NCBI GenBank assembly: GCA_025738555.1
Contig: JAOVFP010000014.1
Location: 2,480,001-2,544,000, forward strand
Direction of reading: 5' to 3'
Length of the DNA stretch: 64,000 nt
Source of the DNA: Cyathus striatus
Lineage: Eukaryota > Basidiomycota > Agaricomycetes > Agaricales > Nidulariaceae
Below are positions 35,365 to 47,590 of this stretch, in pieces. The notes beneath the pieces were generated by a model that was not told the origin of the DNA, did not search any database, and saw only the letters and a list, made by a program, of their open reading frames with translations. Position 1 is the first letter of the stretch. Every line of letters begins with the position of its first letter. Both the position numbers and the translations under genes were made by a program.

Positions 35365-36650
35365 GCAAGATGGGGATGGCGTGTGTGATGTAATGAACGG
35401 TGTACTGAACACGAGGCGATATCCCCAGTAGTTCTATTCGCCCGCTACACTCTTGCCTCCTCCATCTTGCCATCCATCCCTCTTATTACCCGCTCGTGTC
35501 TCGTTAGCCGTCGCAATGCTACTTCATGACATGTCCTCGACCGTGGGTCCTGTCCCGTCGTCGGCCGTTATATCACTTGAAGATCTCTTCCATTCCAAGC
35601 GAAGCTTCAACTATGTCTTGCTGCTACATGAAGTCCAGTGGGCCGATGAAGGGGACATTGTCATTAATGGACGAGTATAGCTGGGAATGGGTCGGAAGCC
35701 GATGCTAGGCAGTCTGCTGTACGTGGACGCCAGCAGCTCTCGCATCCGCCATCTCACCGTCCTTGTTACCGACTGGTATCTGGGACACATGGCCCTAGCA
35801 ACTTTCCTTCATCTGCCGATGTCGCTTCTCCACCATCCTATCATCTCATCACAAATACTGCTTGAATAGGCCTCATGTCCCTTGCCAAATCTCAACTTCC
35901 AGGAGCTTGAGAAGGAGGAACGATTTGCACCTACTTGTGTCTCGTCAGTCGTAGCTCCTGGTCTATATCAAACCCTAACTATGCGCTGTTTCTGATCAAA
36001 GTTCAGGGGGTCACGAAGGAGGTACTTCTAGTCGGTGATGGGGGTGTTTTCGCTCAGGAAGAGCATATCATTTCTATGGAGGACTGGGATGCAGGACATG
36101 ATGGGGATGAAGGGGGTGAACGTACCGTCTATTGCTTGCAGCCACCCTTCACTTGCTGTTATTGCCCCTCCGCCTTCCTTCCTCACCCCCAGGTGTCTCG
36201 ATTGCTGTTGCAATGCTAATGCAGGACCTCATTCACACCAACATTGCATCGATATTACTGAGAGTCTGAGATATCAAGAAGTTAAAGAAGTTCATCTGAG
36301 AGATGGGGGCCAAGGAACTCTGGAGAAAGACAAAACCACTTCTACAGTAGAATGTGCTGCAAAGTGATGCGGGAGATGAAGAGGAAGTGGAGATGAGGAT
36401 ATTGAAGTGACTACAGGGTATGACGAGGGGTGAGGAGAGTATCGGGATGCTGGTGAAGAGGGAGAGACTCAGAGGTGTTTTGGAACACCCATGATGCCGA
36501 CCTTGCTAACTGCACCAGCACTAAATATTCAATTACACCACAGGTGATCATGAAGGATGGGTAGTTTGGGTAGTTCGTCGATGATGGGGATAATTAGTGA
36601 TGTGGGTTTGATGTATGGTGTGCTAAAGACTGATGGTGTGTTGGAGGGTA
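35365..36650. repeat. Block X, continuation right of the insertion
   Basis: Resumes the X-type sequence interrupted at 33387, with landmarks shared with 1560-1760 (gaggatattgaagtga, gtgaggagagtat). No gene supported; the frames near 35935-36367 overlap each other. Confidence 0.5.
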
Positions 36651-37153
36651 TCGTCCTTGTGAGTGAGTCTATAGGCACATAACAGCTATACCCTGTATCA
36701 AGTTTGATGATATTAATCAGGCTGAAATAAAAAGATCACCGAAGAGCACACAACTGAATTCCAAGTGCATTTCAGCAAATTTATGTAGACAAACCAATTG
36801 TAAAGACCATCAGATTAAGGAAGAGTACATTATCTTGACACACATGTCTTGTCTATATCACACAGGCTCCAACATCGGATACAAATACTTGGAAAGAAGC
36901 ACAATTAACAGGTAGCCATCTATCTGCAGCTATCTGTGTAGATATCGCGATATACATGTGTTAAAAATACTCATGCCTGCTTGTCATTTCAGGAACAACA
37001 AGAATAAGTAGATAAACATATCCCATGGTTTATCTTAGATTCAATCACATGTCCGGTATATATATAAAGCCCTGTGCTTCCACGTTGTGTTTCCATATTC
37101 CACTATCAACTGCATCAACTTCACCTGCCAAACATTAACCTGTACTCAGAAAC
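36651..37153. promoter_or_regulatory. Upstream region of the STAND gene with TATA box
   Basis: Single-copy AT-rich DNA. A strong TATATATATAAA lies at 37057-37068, about 90 nt before the ATG at 37154, with a C/T-rich and A-rich leader between them. This is a typical fungal core promoter layout. Confidence 0.55.
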
Positions 37154-39825
37154 ATGACTCCTGGGGCTTTTGATAATTGTCATGACTTTGTTGTTAATGA
37201 CCCAGTAATGATTGAAACCCAGGTAGCTTGGTCTCTCAAATAATGAAATCATACTTCTGAATTGATTATAGTTTGCAGATTATTAATAATATCACAAACC
37301 AACCAAAAGATGAACCACTTTCTCCACTTAGGAACACTATAGCTTGCACAACTCAGAACTTTGTTGGACAAGAAATGTATCTTGAGAAACTTCATGAACA
37401 GTTTTGTAACAGAAATACTATGAATAAGTCTGGAAGAAAAATGATTCTTTTGCATGGACTGGGTGGCATCAGAAAGACACAGATCTGTTTGAAATTTTGT
37501 GATCAAATAGCTGAATAGTAAGCATGACTTTAACTTTTTAACTTTTGCAAATATTCTATTTGCTAATTAATAACAGTTTTCTTACATTTTTTGGGTTGAC
37601 ACAACCTCAGAAGATACAGTAATACATAGTCTCAAAGATATTTATACACAAATTTCAAGTCCTGGTACTCAAGCATCATCTTTCACCCCTGCTGTGGTTT
37701 TATACCAGATTTCTTCTCTCAAACCTGAATGGCTATTAATTTATGACAATGCTGATGGCTCTCCTGAAGTGGTGGAAAAGTTTCTTCCCCCTGGGAATGT
37801 AGGAAATATTCTTATAACAAGCAGAAATCCAACACTTAAAAGAGTTACCACCCATCAAAATTCAATGCAAGTAATTGAAATGAATGAAATAACTGCAATT
37901 GAGTTGCTTTTAAAACTAGTGGACTTCCAGAGAAACATAGAAAGAAAGCACAACAAATAGTTCAAATGTTACACTGTCTACCATTAGCCATTGATATGGC
38001 AGGTGCATATATCACTAGAATACAATGTGATCTAGATGATTTTATAGAAATTTATAAGAGAAATAGGTCAAAGTTACTGAATGATAGTAAATTTCAAGGA
38101 TCATCAAGATATAATAAATCAGTTTATATGACATGGGAAATTTCAATTCAAAAGATATTGGAAATATCTAACAATACACAAGATAAAGTGGCAGCAGCTG
38201 CAGCACAATATGCCATGACTTTACTCAATGTATTCACATTTGTGCATTATGAAAATATATCTCAATCAATATTTGAAAGAGCTGTCAAATATTACCCTGA
38301 AAATACAAAAGAGTTTTCAAATGATATATTACCTACATATCTACCCACTATGAAGAGTTTTTTTAATAATATGGTTGAGCATGGAGACTGGAATCACTGG
38401 TTATTTAATGAAAGTATTGGATTGCTGTTGTCATTCTCCTTCATACAGAAAACTACAATAAAATCAACATACAACATGCACCCATTGGTGCAGTCCTGTT
38501 GTGAAGATAGATTATCATTGACAGAAAAACAAATGTGGATGTTTAATACTACAGGATTGATTCTAAGCTCAGTTTCTCTAAAAAACACTGTTGAGGAATA
38601 CATATACCAGAGCTCCATCCTTCATCATTTTCTCCAAAATCAACAAAAATACAGATGTTGTTATCCTATAATATATTATGATGATATATTTAAAATATCA
38701 GCAGAGGTTCTAAAAAATTGTGGAAAGTACATTGTTGAACAGACATATAGATTAAGGATTATACAGTCTTATTTGGAGGAGCTAGTAACAGATAATGAAG
38801 CAATATCTAGTAGTCTAAATAAGCTGGAGGCTAAATACTTGGAGAAAAATGGGTATAAACAATTAGAAGCCTTTAATAAATTGAATAATACACTGTCTAT
38901 GGTGAAACATCTTGCAAGCACATACTGGAACCAAGGAAAATGGACAGATGCAGAGCAACTGCAGATTAAGATTCTGGAAATGAGGACCAGAATTCTTGGT
39001 CAAGAGAATTCTGATGCACTCACAAGCATGGCATATCTGGCAAACACATACTGGAGGCAAGGGAAATGGATGGATGCAGAGCAGCTGCAGATTAAGGCAC
39101 TGGAAATGAGGACCAGTATTCTTGGTCAAGATCATCCTGATACACTATCAAGCATGGGAAATCTGGCAAGCACATACTGGATTCAAGGGAAATGGACAGA
39201 TGCAGAGCAGCTGCAGATTAAGGCACTGGAGATGAGAACCAAAATTCTTGGTCAAGATCATCCTGATACACTCTCAAGCATGGGAAACCTGGCAAGCACA
39301 TATCAGAAGCAAGGGAAATGGATGAATGCAGAACAGCTGGAGATTAAGGTACTAGAGATGAGCACCAGAATTCTTGGTCAAGATCATCCTGATACAATTA
39401 TTACTATGGGAAACCTGGCAAGGACATACTGGAGGCAAGGGAAATGGACAGATGCAGAGCAGCTTCAAGTTAGGGCACTGGAGATGAGCACCAGAATTTG
39501 TGGTCAAGATCATCCTGATACACTCTCAACCATGGGAAATCTAGCAAGAACTTACTGGAGACAAGGGAAATGGACAGATGCAGAGCAGTTGCACATTAAG
39601 GTACTGGAGGTGAGAACCAGAATTCTTGGTCAAGATCATCCCGATACACTCTCAAGCATGGAAAATGTAGCAATCACATATGGAGGGCAAGGGAAATGGA
39701 TGGATGCAGAGCTACTGCAGATTAAGGTACTGGAGATGAGAACTAGAATTCTTGGTCAAGATCATCCTGATACACTCTCAAGCATGGCAAATTTGGCAAT
39801 CACATACAGGAGGCAAAGGAAATGA
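37154..39825 (+). pseudogene. STAND/NB-ARC protein with C-terminal TPRs, damaged
   Basis: Exons 37154-37222, 37279-37517 and 37577-39825; introns of 56 and 59 nt. Order: short N-terminus (MTPGAFDNCHDFVVNDP), a linker ending FVGQE, a P-loop GLGGIRKTQ (normal is GKT/S after GxGG-G, so a Gly is Arg here), FWVDTTSED, Walker B LLIYDNAD, a sensor NILITSRNP, a GLPL-like HCLPLAIDMAGAY, a helical middle part, then seven kinesin-light-chain TPRs. Such proteins act as signal-responsive switches in fungal self/non-self recognition; the ligand is unknown. The frame slips by one base at the exon 2/3 junction (T run at 37577) and again near 37914 (A run). The TPR frame ends at TGA 39823 where other units have TGG. 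Either a recent pseudogene or homopolymer sequencing errors plus a true stop. Confidence 0.75.
38932..39813 (+). repeat. Seven tandem 126-bp TPR-coding units
   Basis: Exactly 7 x 126 bp, each encoding 42 residues of the pattern QGKWxDAEQLQIKxLEMRTRILGQDHPDTLSSMGNLAxTYW. Units 2-7 are close to identical at DNA level. An eighth unit begins at 39814 and hits TGA after three codons; its continuation (gatgcagagcag) is still readable downstream, with a second stop (TAG) where CAG is expected. Confidence 0.9.
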
Positions 39826-40252
39826 ATGGATGCAGAGCAGCTATAGATTAAGGAACTAGTAAATTTACAAGGCTATTTTTTTGAATATTATAAGTATTTT
39901 GCAACAGTTATATCAAGTAGAGGGTCAGCCCAATAGTACAAGAGTTGAGGTGAGTCCTGAACTGCCAACTAAAGGATTCCATCCAAATATACTACTAAGG
40001 GAAGAGTTCAAAGGCTGGAGTTAAGTCCTGATGTTGTGATATGAATTTAGGGATCCTACACAACTTTACCATATTTAGGCTATAAAGTTTTGATCCTGGC
40101 AGCTGTCCTTCACATGCTGCACTCTAATATCTGCCATACTGTCACCCCTCCCTCTTTATGCCCATTACAACACTACTCAACAGCCCATGTCTGGCTTTAA
40201 TTTTGTTTTAATTATGTACTGACATACAAGCTGGAATTGTAAATACTATTAT
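39826..40252. other. Convergent intergenic region between STAND and kinase genes
   Basis: Begins with the remnant of the eighth TPR unit. After that I see no gene or repeat. Both genes would terminate here, but I do not recognise a specific polyadenylation signal. Confidence 0.5.
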
Positions 40253-41510
40253 TCATTCCACTTCCTTATTACTGTCTTGATAAACAACTTCAGCATCTCC
40301 TTTTGCAACAGGCATTTCTTTGGCAATAAGAGGAGTAGCAGAAACAGGATCTCCATTTCCTTCTAACTTCTCATGGTCTGAATTTGGCAGCGGAACTTCA
40401 TTTGGAGGAAGAGTATGCACAAGAGGCACTAGAGAGTTGGATTGTGGGTGTTCTGTGGTCCTGGGTCCCAGGTCCCTTGGGAAATAAACGTACTTCATAT
40501 TCATTAAATCATCCCGAATTGTCGATATCTCTGGTCTACCATCAGGATCTGGGTCAAATATACACCTAAGAAGTAACGCCATATCGTTTGAAACAGGAAA
40601 GAATTCCTCATTACGGATGTAGTACATCTCTGTTTCACGTTTAGAGATGTAATCGGCATAGTATTCATCTTCGGCTGTCAACCAAGGATACCAGCCATAA
40701 CATGAGATCATGTCCATTAATATGACTCCCAAGGACCAAATATCGGTTAACGATCCGAATAGGTAACCGTTAACAAAGCTTTCTATAAGTATTGGAGAGA
40801 TGTTGAGAAATATAACATTGAAAGAGGTGATACAAGATAATCATACCTGGAGCCATGTATCGGTTGGTTCCATTGCTAGTTTTAAAATGCTGATCAATTG
40901 CGACACCGAAATCAATAATCTTTACTGTATTATTTTCTGTGATGAGAATATTTTCTGGCTTAAGATCGCAGTGGATGATACTTTTAGAGTGAAGGTGCTC
41001 AACACCATCCAAGATTTGGCCGAAAATATGCCTAATAATGGTATCGCTGCAACCAAACACCTCCTTGTTGTGAAATATAAAGTAGTTCAATGGATGTCCA
41101 TTGCAATACTCCATAACGAGGTAGGTGTGTGACTTTATTTCTTCGTATTCATGGAACGCAACTATATTCCGATGACCTTGTGCTTTTTTAAGAAGTCTAA
41201 CCTCATTCTCCAGCATAGTACGACCTATAATATTGTCATTATCAGGTTTCAGCTGAACTTTGATGGCACAGAGCTCGTTGGCCTTGAGATGCATCCAAGG
41301 GAGTCGTCGGACACGTGAAAGATAGGTAGTTCCATAAGTTCCATGTCCAAGACATTCTAGTAATTTGTAATGCCTTAAACGTGTTATCCTTTTGCCACGG
41401 ATAATTGGGAGATTATCACTTGGTGTACGATTAAAGCTACTCAATTGAGAATCTGTTGATAATGTGCTGGTAGATTCGAAAGGGGAGATGTTGGACTCGA
41501 CCTGCACCAT
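40253..41510 (-). CDS. Divergent Ser/Thr protein kinase, 397 aa
   Basis: Two exons, 41510-40847 and 40782-40253, with one 64-nt intron (GTATGA...TATAG) that rejoins the MAPE motif in frame. Domain order: Ser/Thr-rich leader (1-45), glycine loop GHGTYG (55-60), AIK lysine 84, alphaC Glu about 103, catalytic loop HCDLKPEN (180-187), DFG 200-202, APE 220-222, DIWSLGV (235-241), then a hydrophilic tail to 397. The usual HRD arginine is Cys; other catalytic residues are present, so it is probably active. It is cytosolic by default (no TM or signal peptide). Substrate unknown; the subfamily is unclear, perhaps CAMK-like or Ran1-like. It faces the STAND gene tail to tail. Confidence 0.9.
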
Positions 41511-41608
41511 TTTGATGAGATTTAGAATGTAAAGCGAGGAGAGGTGTAGTATGAATGTTAGAATTTAGAGTGTAATGGTAATGAATCTACCGTTGTACTA
41601 AACACTAC

Positions 41609-41616
41609 TTATATAT
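41609..41616 (-). promoter_or_regulatory. TATA box of the kinase gene
   Basis: Reads TATATAAG on the minus strand, about 100 nt before the ATG at 41510, followed by a C/T-rich leader. Position and sequence are typical. Confidence 0.55.
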
Positions 41617-41699
41617 GTCTATTATTTACGAATGATTGATATCAATGTTGTGAAGACTGAAGTACAACATTTTATTGTCCTTTTTATTAACTAAAACAT

Positions 41700-43560
41700 T
41701 TTATAGCTGTGGCACAATGCCACCTGACTCCAAAAATAAGTCAGCTTTGAACCGTAATAACACTTGTGCCACCCTCCTTGTATCTATTGTCGATCGGAGC
41801 TTGAAGATGGATCTTATGTATATAGCTTGGGGTCTAAGTACTAACGGATTTTGATTGGCACTTAAGTAGTTGAGCAAACAGTCGGAAGACAACCTGATCA
41901 ACGTTGAAGTAGAAGTACCTGCTCCCCCTCCCCCAGTTGTGTAATCGATTAAGTACACGCAAAGTACAATGCGCAAAGTTCGATTATTTCGCTCAAACAG
42001 GTAAAGAACGCAAACCGTAAGCAGTTTTGTCTTTCAATGTAAGATGTAACATACGGTAGGAGCCTGGACTCTGGAGGTACCGGCCGCGTACATAGTTGTG
42101 GACAGTTGTGGTTCACCCGGCGCGTGCCACCGTTTCCGTTCCGGTTTCTCACGCTCGTCGCTGTTCGTCCGACGTCGCTCTCTGTTCGGTTTGTCGTTCC
42201 TCGTGTTTCAACCACAGCGACTGAACCTCCTCGAGCCACCCAACCTCCAGCTGCAGGCTGAAAGATTTCTGAACCACACTAAGCTCACACCCTCATTCAC
42301 TGTAACTGAAGCGAACTTGCACGTCGTAAATGTCTCTTGGTAACATGCGAAGACCTATGGCGTAGCTTTTTAATGTTCTCAAGATGTTCTTGTGCGTCAT
42401 CCTGAGAGCGTCCTCACCGACTTCGCAACCACGAACGCTGGGAGCTTAGGACAGGATGTACGATAGTACGTGCATTTGCACCCGAGCATTTACATCAACT
42501 TACATTATAATATTAATAGATATTGCTACTCCCGAATCCCCGCCCACGACGGGCCTTCCACCCCCTAGCGCCAATTCACTACGAGCTGCTCCCCGCCTCT
42601 ACAATCCCACCCCTTGCGTCTCGTCCTTGATCGGAATGCCATCCAAACTTGCTTCCCTGCCCACGCATGGCCCTGACGTTTCTTTGTGCTACTATTGTGG
42701 ATCCCGATGCGGAGTACTATGCGACGTTGGAGGAAGATATCGAGATGAATACGTCGGGGACTAGGTGAACGTAGAGGTTGAGGCCGAAGGAAACCTAGGG
42801 GAACGAGGATCCTATCTTAGCTGCTCTCTTTCACACCTTGCACTCACATCCACCACACTGCCTACCTTACTTCTCGCCACACACTCATATACGTCGGCCG
42901 CTTCAATAGTACTCGATCGACGACCCCCAGTATCGACCACATCTCGCTGCTACACAAAGTCCAGCGGCTCGAGAAGGAGTGGTTTTTCACCACTCCACTT
43001 TCCTGCAACTCTTCGATCGTTACACACTTGTTTCTGGCACGGCATTCATCGTAATGCTGCGAGTAGAAGCTTCTCTGACGAGAATCCTCGGCCAGTGCTC
43101 GTTGCGCGAGAGGTGCTGCTGGATGATGTGCGAGAAGCGGAGGATGTGGGGATGAGTCGAACACGAGGTCATCTCTGTAGCAGTCCTGTCCCCCACCCGC
43201 TACGCTCTCAGTCATCCACCATCCTTTCCTCTTTACACACGCGTTTCGAGGACATCATCGGCAATATGATTCTACGGAGATCTCTGCGCCGCATATGCAC
43301 TACTTAGCGAGGATATCGGTGATTGCGCATAAGGCTTCAAAGCTTCATGAGCGACAATTATCTCGCACCTCGAATTTCGCACACCCAGCCACGCGTGTCG
43401 AATATGTACATGTAAATGTTCTGAGCGTTATTGGTCAACCGCTCATCTCGCATTTATTACTGCAACGGCGTCGAAAGCAGAACGCTTTGGGTTCAGATTA
43501 TCAAAGTGGAAACTGTATGATCCATGTATAATCCGTACTCATTCCTAACGCCATTACCGT
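41700..43560. repeat. Decayed repeat, block X copy 3 and flank
   Basis: The part at 42110-42270 (cacgctcgtcgctgttcg, caacctccagctgcaggctga) matches 15130-15220 and 56240-56370. 42400-43310 matches X near 32000-33060 and the window start. The 180-codon frame at 42765-43307 lies in this block and has an equally long rival on the other strand, so I do not call it. Confidence 0.55.
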
Positions 43561-44016
43561 GCGCCGCTGCTATGGGAATGGGATAGGGTATTCATATTGC
43601 TCTGTCCATTAAGTTAGGTACACGGTTGTGGGCAGCTGTGGACTCGCTTCTTATAGGCTAATACAATCATATCCTCATTCACTGAGGTCAACTTGCGCAC
43701 CTTAAATGCCTCATGGAGATTACATACTAGCAGCCTATAAATATCTCCAACGGTCACGTATCAATCATATCCCGAGCGGCCCTTCACCGTCGTTTTATAT
43801 GGACACTGCTAATGCTGTGAGTGTGGTTGATCATTTAACGGATGGTAGCCTTCACCGTACCCTCCGAGACTTACATGCACGATAAAGAGGGAACCGACGT
43901 CTACGTCACACCAAAGTTTCCAGCACCTAAAATTGACTTTATATACTAACAGCTATCATTCGCTAGCTACACCTCCACCATGCTTTACCCGATCCAAATC
44001 ATAGTTTATATTGCCA
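43561..44016. repeat. 3' flank of copy C
   Basis: Shares with the 3' flanks of A, B, D, E and F the stretch around gctacacctccaccatgctt and the final word just before the stop codon. Non-coding. Confidence 0.6.
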
Positions 44017-45309
44017 TTATACGGAACTTTCAGGTGTCCTTTTATGTTCTAGGTCATTCTCAACTTCGTTGGTAATGTTTATTTTAATGTGACGCAGAGG
44101 TCCGGGAATACTCCCAATCGTTTGAACTGGGTTATTCTCACCCTGCATCAGCATTTCTGCCTCTTTGAGTGACTGGAGTTTTACACGGACAGTGATGGAG
44201 TTGAATGTTATACCCTATATATAATCCAACGAGCGTTTAAATACCCAGAGCTCATAAACTGAAGACTTACAACTATTGGTGTACCCCATTCGAGTAGCAC
44301 AAGAAATGAGGAGTTGCCATGTGAGATGTGTAAAACCATAATTAAAAATTCCGTTAATATCTGCAGAGCTGCGGACTCTATTAAAATCCACATAATGGAG
44401 AGTAGTCGTCCTTCTCCAACACGATAGTTGGCTGCTTTTCTGTGGGCATTCCAGAGTCGGTAGCTCATGAGTCCAACAGTGACAACGCTCAAAGCGAAGG
44501 CAACGGAGTCGTATGTCCAGGTCAACCTGAGAAACACAATATAACTGAATATCGAACTTTGAACCGAATACGCAACACAAATAAGGGAGCCAGAAACTAT
44601 TGACAAATGTAAGCATGAGTTTTCTGGGGCATAAACATCTGACGAGAATGGCATACTTATATTAATCATAAGTAATATAATTGGCAAAGCAATGATCTTC
44701 CAGTCATAGCTCCATAATACCCATATACGATATATCTAATAGTTTGTTCAAAACATTACTATAGAGGCATGTAAACTGGAAACTCACCGCCGCAGCACTA
44801 CCAAGTGTTTGTTGAGTTCCAAAAAGGAAGTCCTTAAGAATGTGATGCCAAGCCTTGAAGTTGCTGAGGTATACACCTGGTCCAGAGCCTTGAGTGAGAC
44901 ATGTATCAACGTAGCCTTGGAGAAGGCGGTAAAAATTAATAGCGAGGTGAAATGTGGCGATAAAAAACATAATTGCGGAAATGCCTATCGTGACCTTCGA
45001 AGTGTTTGTCGATAGGTTAATTGTTTTCAGTCGCATAAAACCATTTTATTACCGATGTATGACGGTCCTGCCTTCCTTTGTTATAATTTGGATTAAAGTA
45101 CAAGTACATTGTCACTCCAAAGAGGCATAGCAAGAGACCTGTATTGCAGGATGATATTGACTTCAGAGTCTGATACTAAAAATCCTAACCATATAACAGT
45201 CCCTAAGGTCAAATAGTTAATGTTCAACTTTTGTGCATCCCATGAAGGCTGGTCTTACCTCAAAGTAAGCAGAAATAAGATATGCTTTTTCGAGAGATAT
45301 TTGACCCAC
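44017..45309 (-). pseudogene. 7-TM family copy C, start codon lost
   Basis: The reading frame is open across exons 45309-45259, 45202-45190, 45138-45053, 44994-44788, 44735-44657, 44596-44271 and 44214-44017 (960 nt). The family motifs are kept: MFFIATFHLAINFYRLLQGY, YRIWVLWSYDW, GLMSYRLW, ILIESAALQILTEF. The codon that is ATG in A, B and D is GTG here, and the donor after the 13-nt exon is gttagg instead of gtaagg. Either change alone could lower expression. It may be a young pseudogene or use a non-AUG or downstream start. The last exon has one extra codon pair relative to A. Confidence 0.75.
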
Positions 45310-47582
45310 AGTTAGGAGGCGGTTTTAATGTTTACAAAGAGGAACCAGAGATACTATATAGAAAATTGTAAATGTAAGTGTACTATAGGGATCAGGACAC
45401 ATACACTGTACATCAGATCAACAAAGTTGTACGAGGCAGTTCTGGGGCATTCCAAGGTGCGTTAATGAGAGTGATAATGGATCGAAGTTTAAGTGTATAG
45501 TACCCGCATTTCTGAAAAGAAGTGGTCGTTGACTATCCGGGTTGATATACATCTCTGTGCAAGCGGCCATGATTCATTGTATAGATCGATGAACAGAGCA
45601 TCCCCATGGATATGGCAGGAAAACCAGAAAAGTGCGCAAAAGTCACTGGTTAGAGCTTGCACAGTATATGAGAGTGGTTCGTCGATCCAATGAATTGGGG
45701 TCACAGTTGTAGGCTCGTTTGATGGCTACCCCCTAACAAAAAAGACGCTCAGTCTATACGCCATCGACATCTCCTCGTATCACATCTACCAAATCAACGA
45801 AGGCCATCTTCATGGTCATCCCTTGATACACCACAGTTACTGATATCTTTAGATTTTTTCCTGTCTTACGAACAAAAGCCGTTCTACTCCCAGCTAGTTA
45901 GGAGCAATGGGGTCATTGGGGAAGCTTGCTTCCCCTATTTGTTTGCGTTAGCGAGCCGAGATGCGTAGTGGCTGTACACCCACGTACGGAGTTGTCCGTC
46001 ACGCTCGGATTTATCCGCCACGCTTGAACCTGTGCACCGCCGCGCCGCGCTCGTATACACTCTCTGCTCATTGTCGATAGTTTGATTTTTCTACTTTAAT
46101 CAACTCAAAAATGAGTGCCTTACACCAACCTTTTAGTGTAAAATGAAGCAAAGTTATTCAAAAATTAAAATATAACTTAGTGTGTATAAAAAGGATGTAA
46201 CTAAAACTGGGATTCGTCAAGCTTACACTTTAACGCAACTTTAACGTGCGTCACGAAGCGACGTACGTTGCATGTTAGAGCTTAGATAGGGATAGAGTGG
46301 GAATGTGGTAACCAGTAAGCTTGTTCGGGATCATTGATCGTCGTAACCTAGCTGCAATAATTATGTCAATTATTGATGCACACCAAGCTTATATCCTTGT
46401 TCATCTGTCTCTAAGGAAAACTTGTGCGGAATAACGAGGGCTTGATCAATAAAGGTTAATTTGAGTAATTATCCCAGTTTTATGCTTGCTTCGTGATATC
46501 TCTTGAGACTCAGTTTGCCTCTTCCTTGCTTTACATGTTTTGTCCCCATGTAATATATAGGTCCGGATATCTCTGTCAGTCCTGCACGGGTGTTGGAAGA
46601 CTGTAAGCTTTACTTGAGTCCTGACGGCACTGTTTAAATGGGCTCCTTGCTTAGCAATATACAGTCTAATGTAATGCGGCTTTGCCATTCAAATTGAAAA
46701 GTACCTAAGTACTCCATTACAGATGTGGTTGTCAATGAGAGCCGAAAAGCTATTTTTAAAGCGTCACCGAGACTCTCAAACTCAGCGCTCAAGTCGTATT
46801 AAATGTTCTATTCGAAGTTTAAAGGTCAGCGATGTTTTAATGTGGTCCGTGCTTTAGTTCTAAACGACCTATCGAGAGAATATGTGAGGAGGTAAGAGCC
46901 ACATCATCCGAGATAATTCTGGGGTGAAAATGAATCGTAATCACACGAGATCGCGCGTGATGTCCATTCGGAACTTTCTTCGAGATGTTATGGAATGAAT
47001 CACTGAGCGCTATTAATACGCATCTTCTAGACGCCATAAGCTGGTGGTATCACTGAAGTGAATGTGATTTGATTAACAGATTGGCGAGATTACACTGGAT
47101 TAGTTCTTATGGTGCAGCTTTACCTGCGCATTCGAATGTGTCGTTTAGGTGTGTTTAGATGCGAAGGCATGGTGTGAGTAAATATCATGTCATGTTGTTT
47201 ATAATGGTATCGAATGCGAGGAAGCATAACAGTACTAGTGCTTGGGCTCATTCGCAGTGTTAATTTGGTGTTATATAATAATTTTATCTATAGGAAGATC
47301 GATGAACGGAAGGGCGTGATATCCTATCACGGATTTTATGTTCACGGGGATAGAGCTTGCACGGTTTAGTTAATCGATCTAAGTGCATTGAGTTGGGTAA
47401 CATTGCGGTTGTTGTTGACTCGCTTTTTGAAGTTGATAAGATAAACGCCTAACGCGCGCTACTCGTACCCTGTGGCCACTCTAGTTTCTCACGCTCATCA
47501 CCATTCGTCCACTCTCAGCTATTCGGTTCATCGTTCCAGAGCCAAGTAATATCTCAAGTCGAACGATGACAAGGGTGCACTC
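45310..47582. repeat. 5' flank of copy C, then blocks Z and W copy 2
   Basis: 45310-45720 matches block U near 3581-3960 and 53150-53440. 45850-45930 matches Z. 46540-47450 matches W at 7300-8190. 47520-47560 matches 15130. No conserved gene; an AT-rich part at 46080-46250 is not matched elsewhere. Confidence 0.6.
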
Positions 47583-47590
47583 ATACCATC

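Noticed and set aside
39811..39860. RIP mutation as cause of TGG to TGA and CAG to TAG in the last TPR unit
   Set aside because: The changes fit C-to-T type, but the other seven near-identical repeat units show no such pattern, so a general RIP process is not supported.
42765..43307. 180-codon plus-strand frame as a gene
   Set aside because: It lies in repeat block X, overlaps a 117-codon frame on the other strand, has no recognisable motif, and the frame is not kept in the other X copies.
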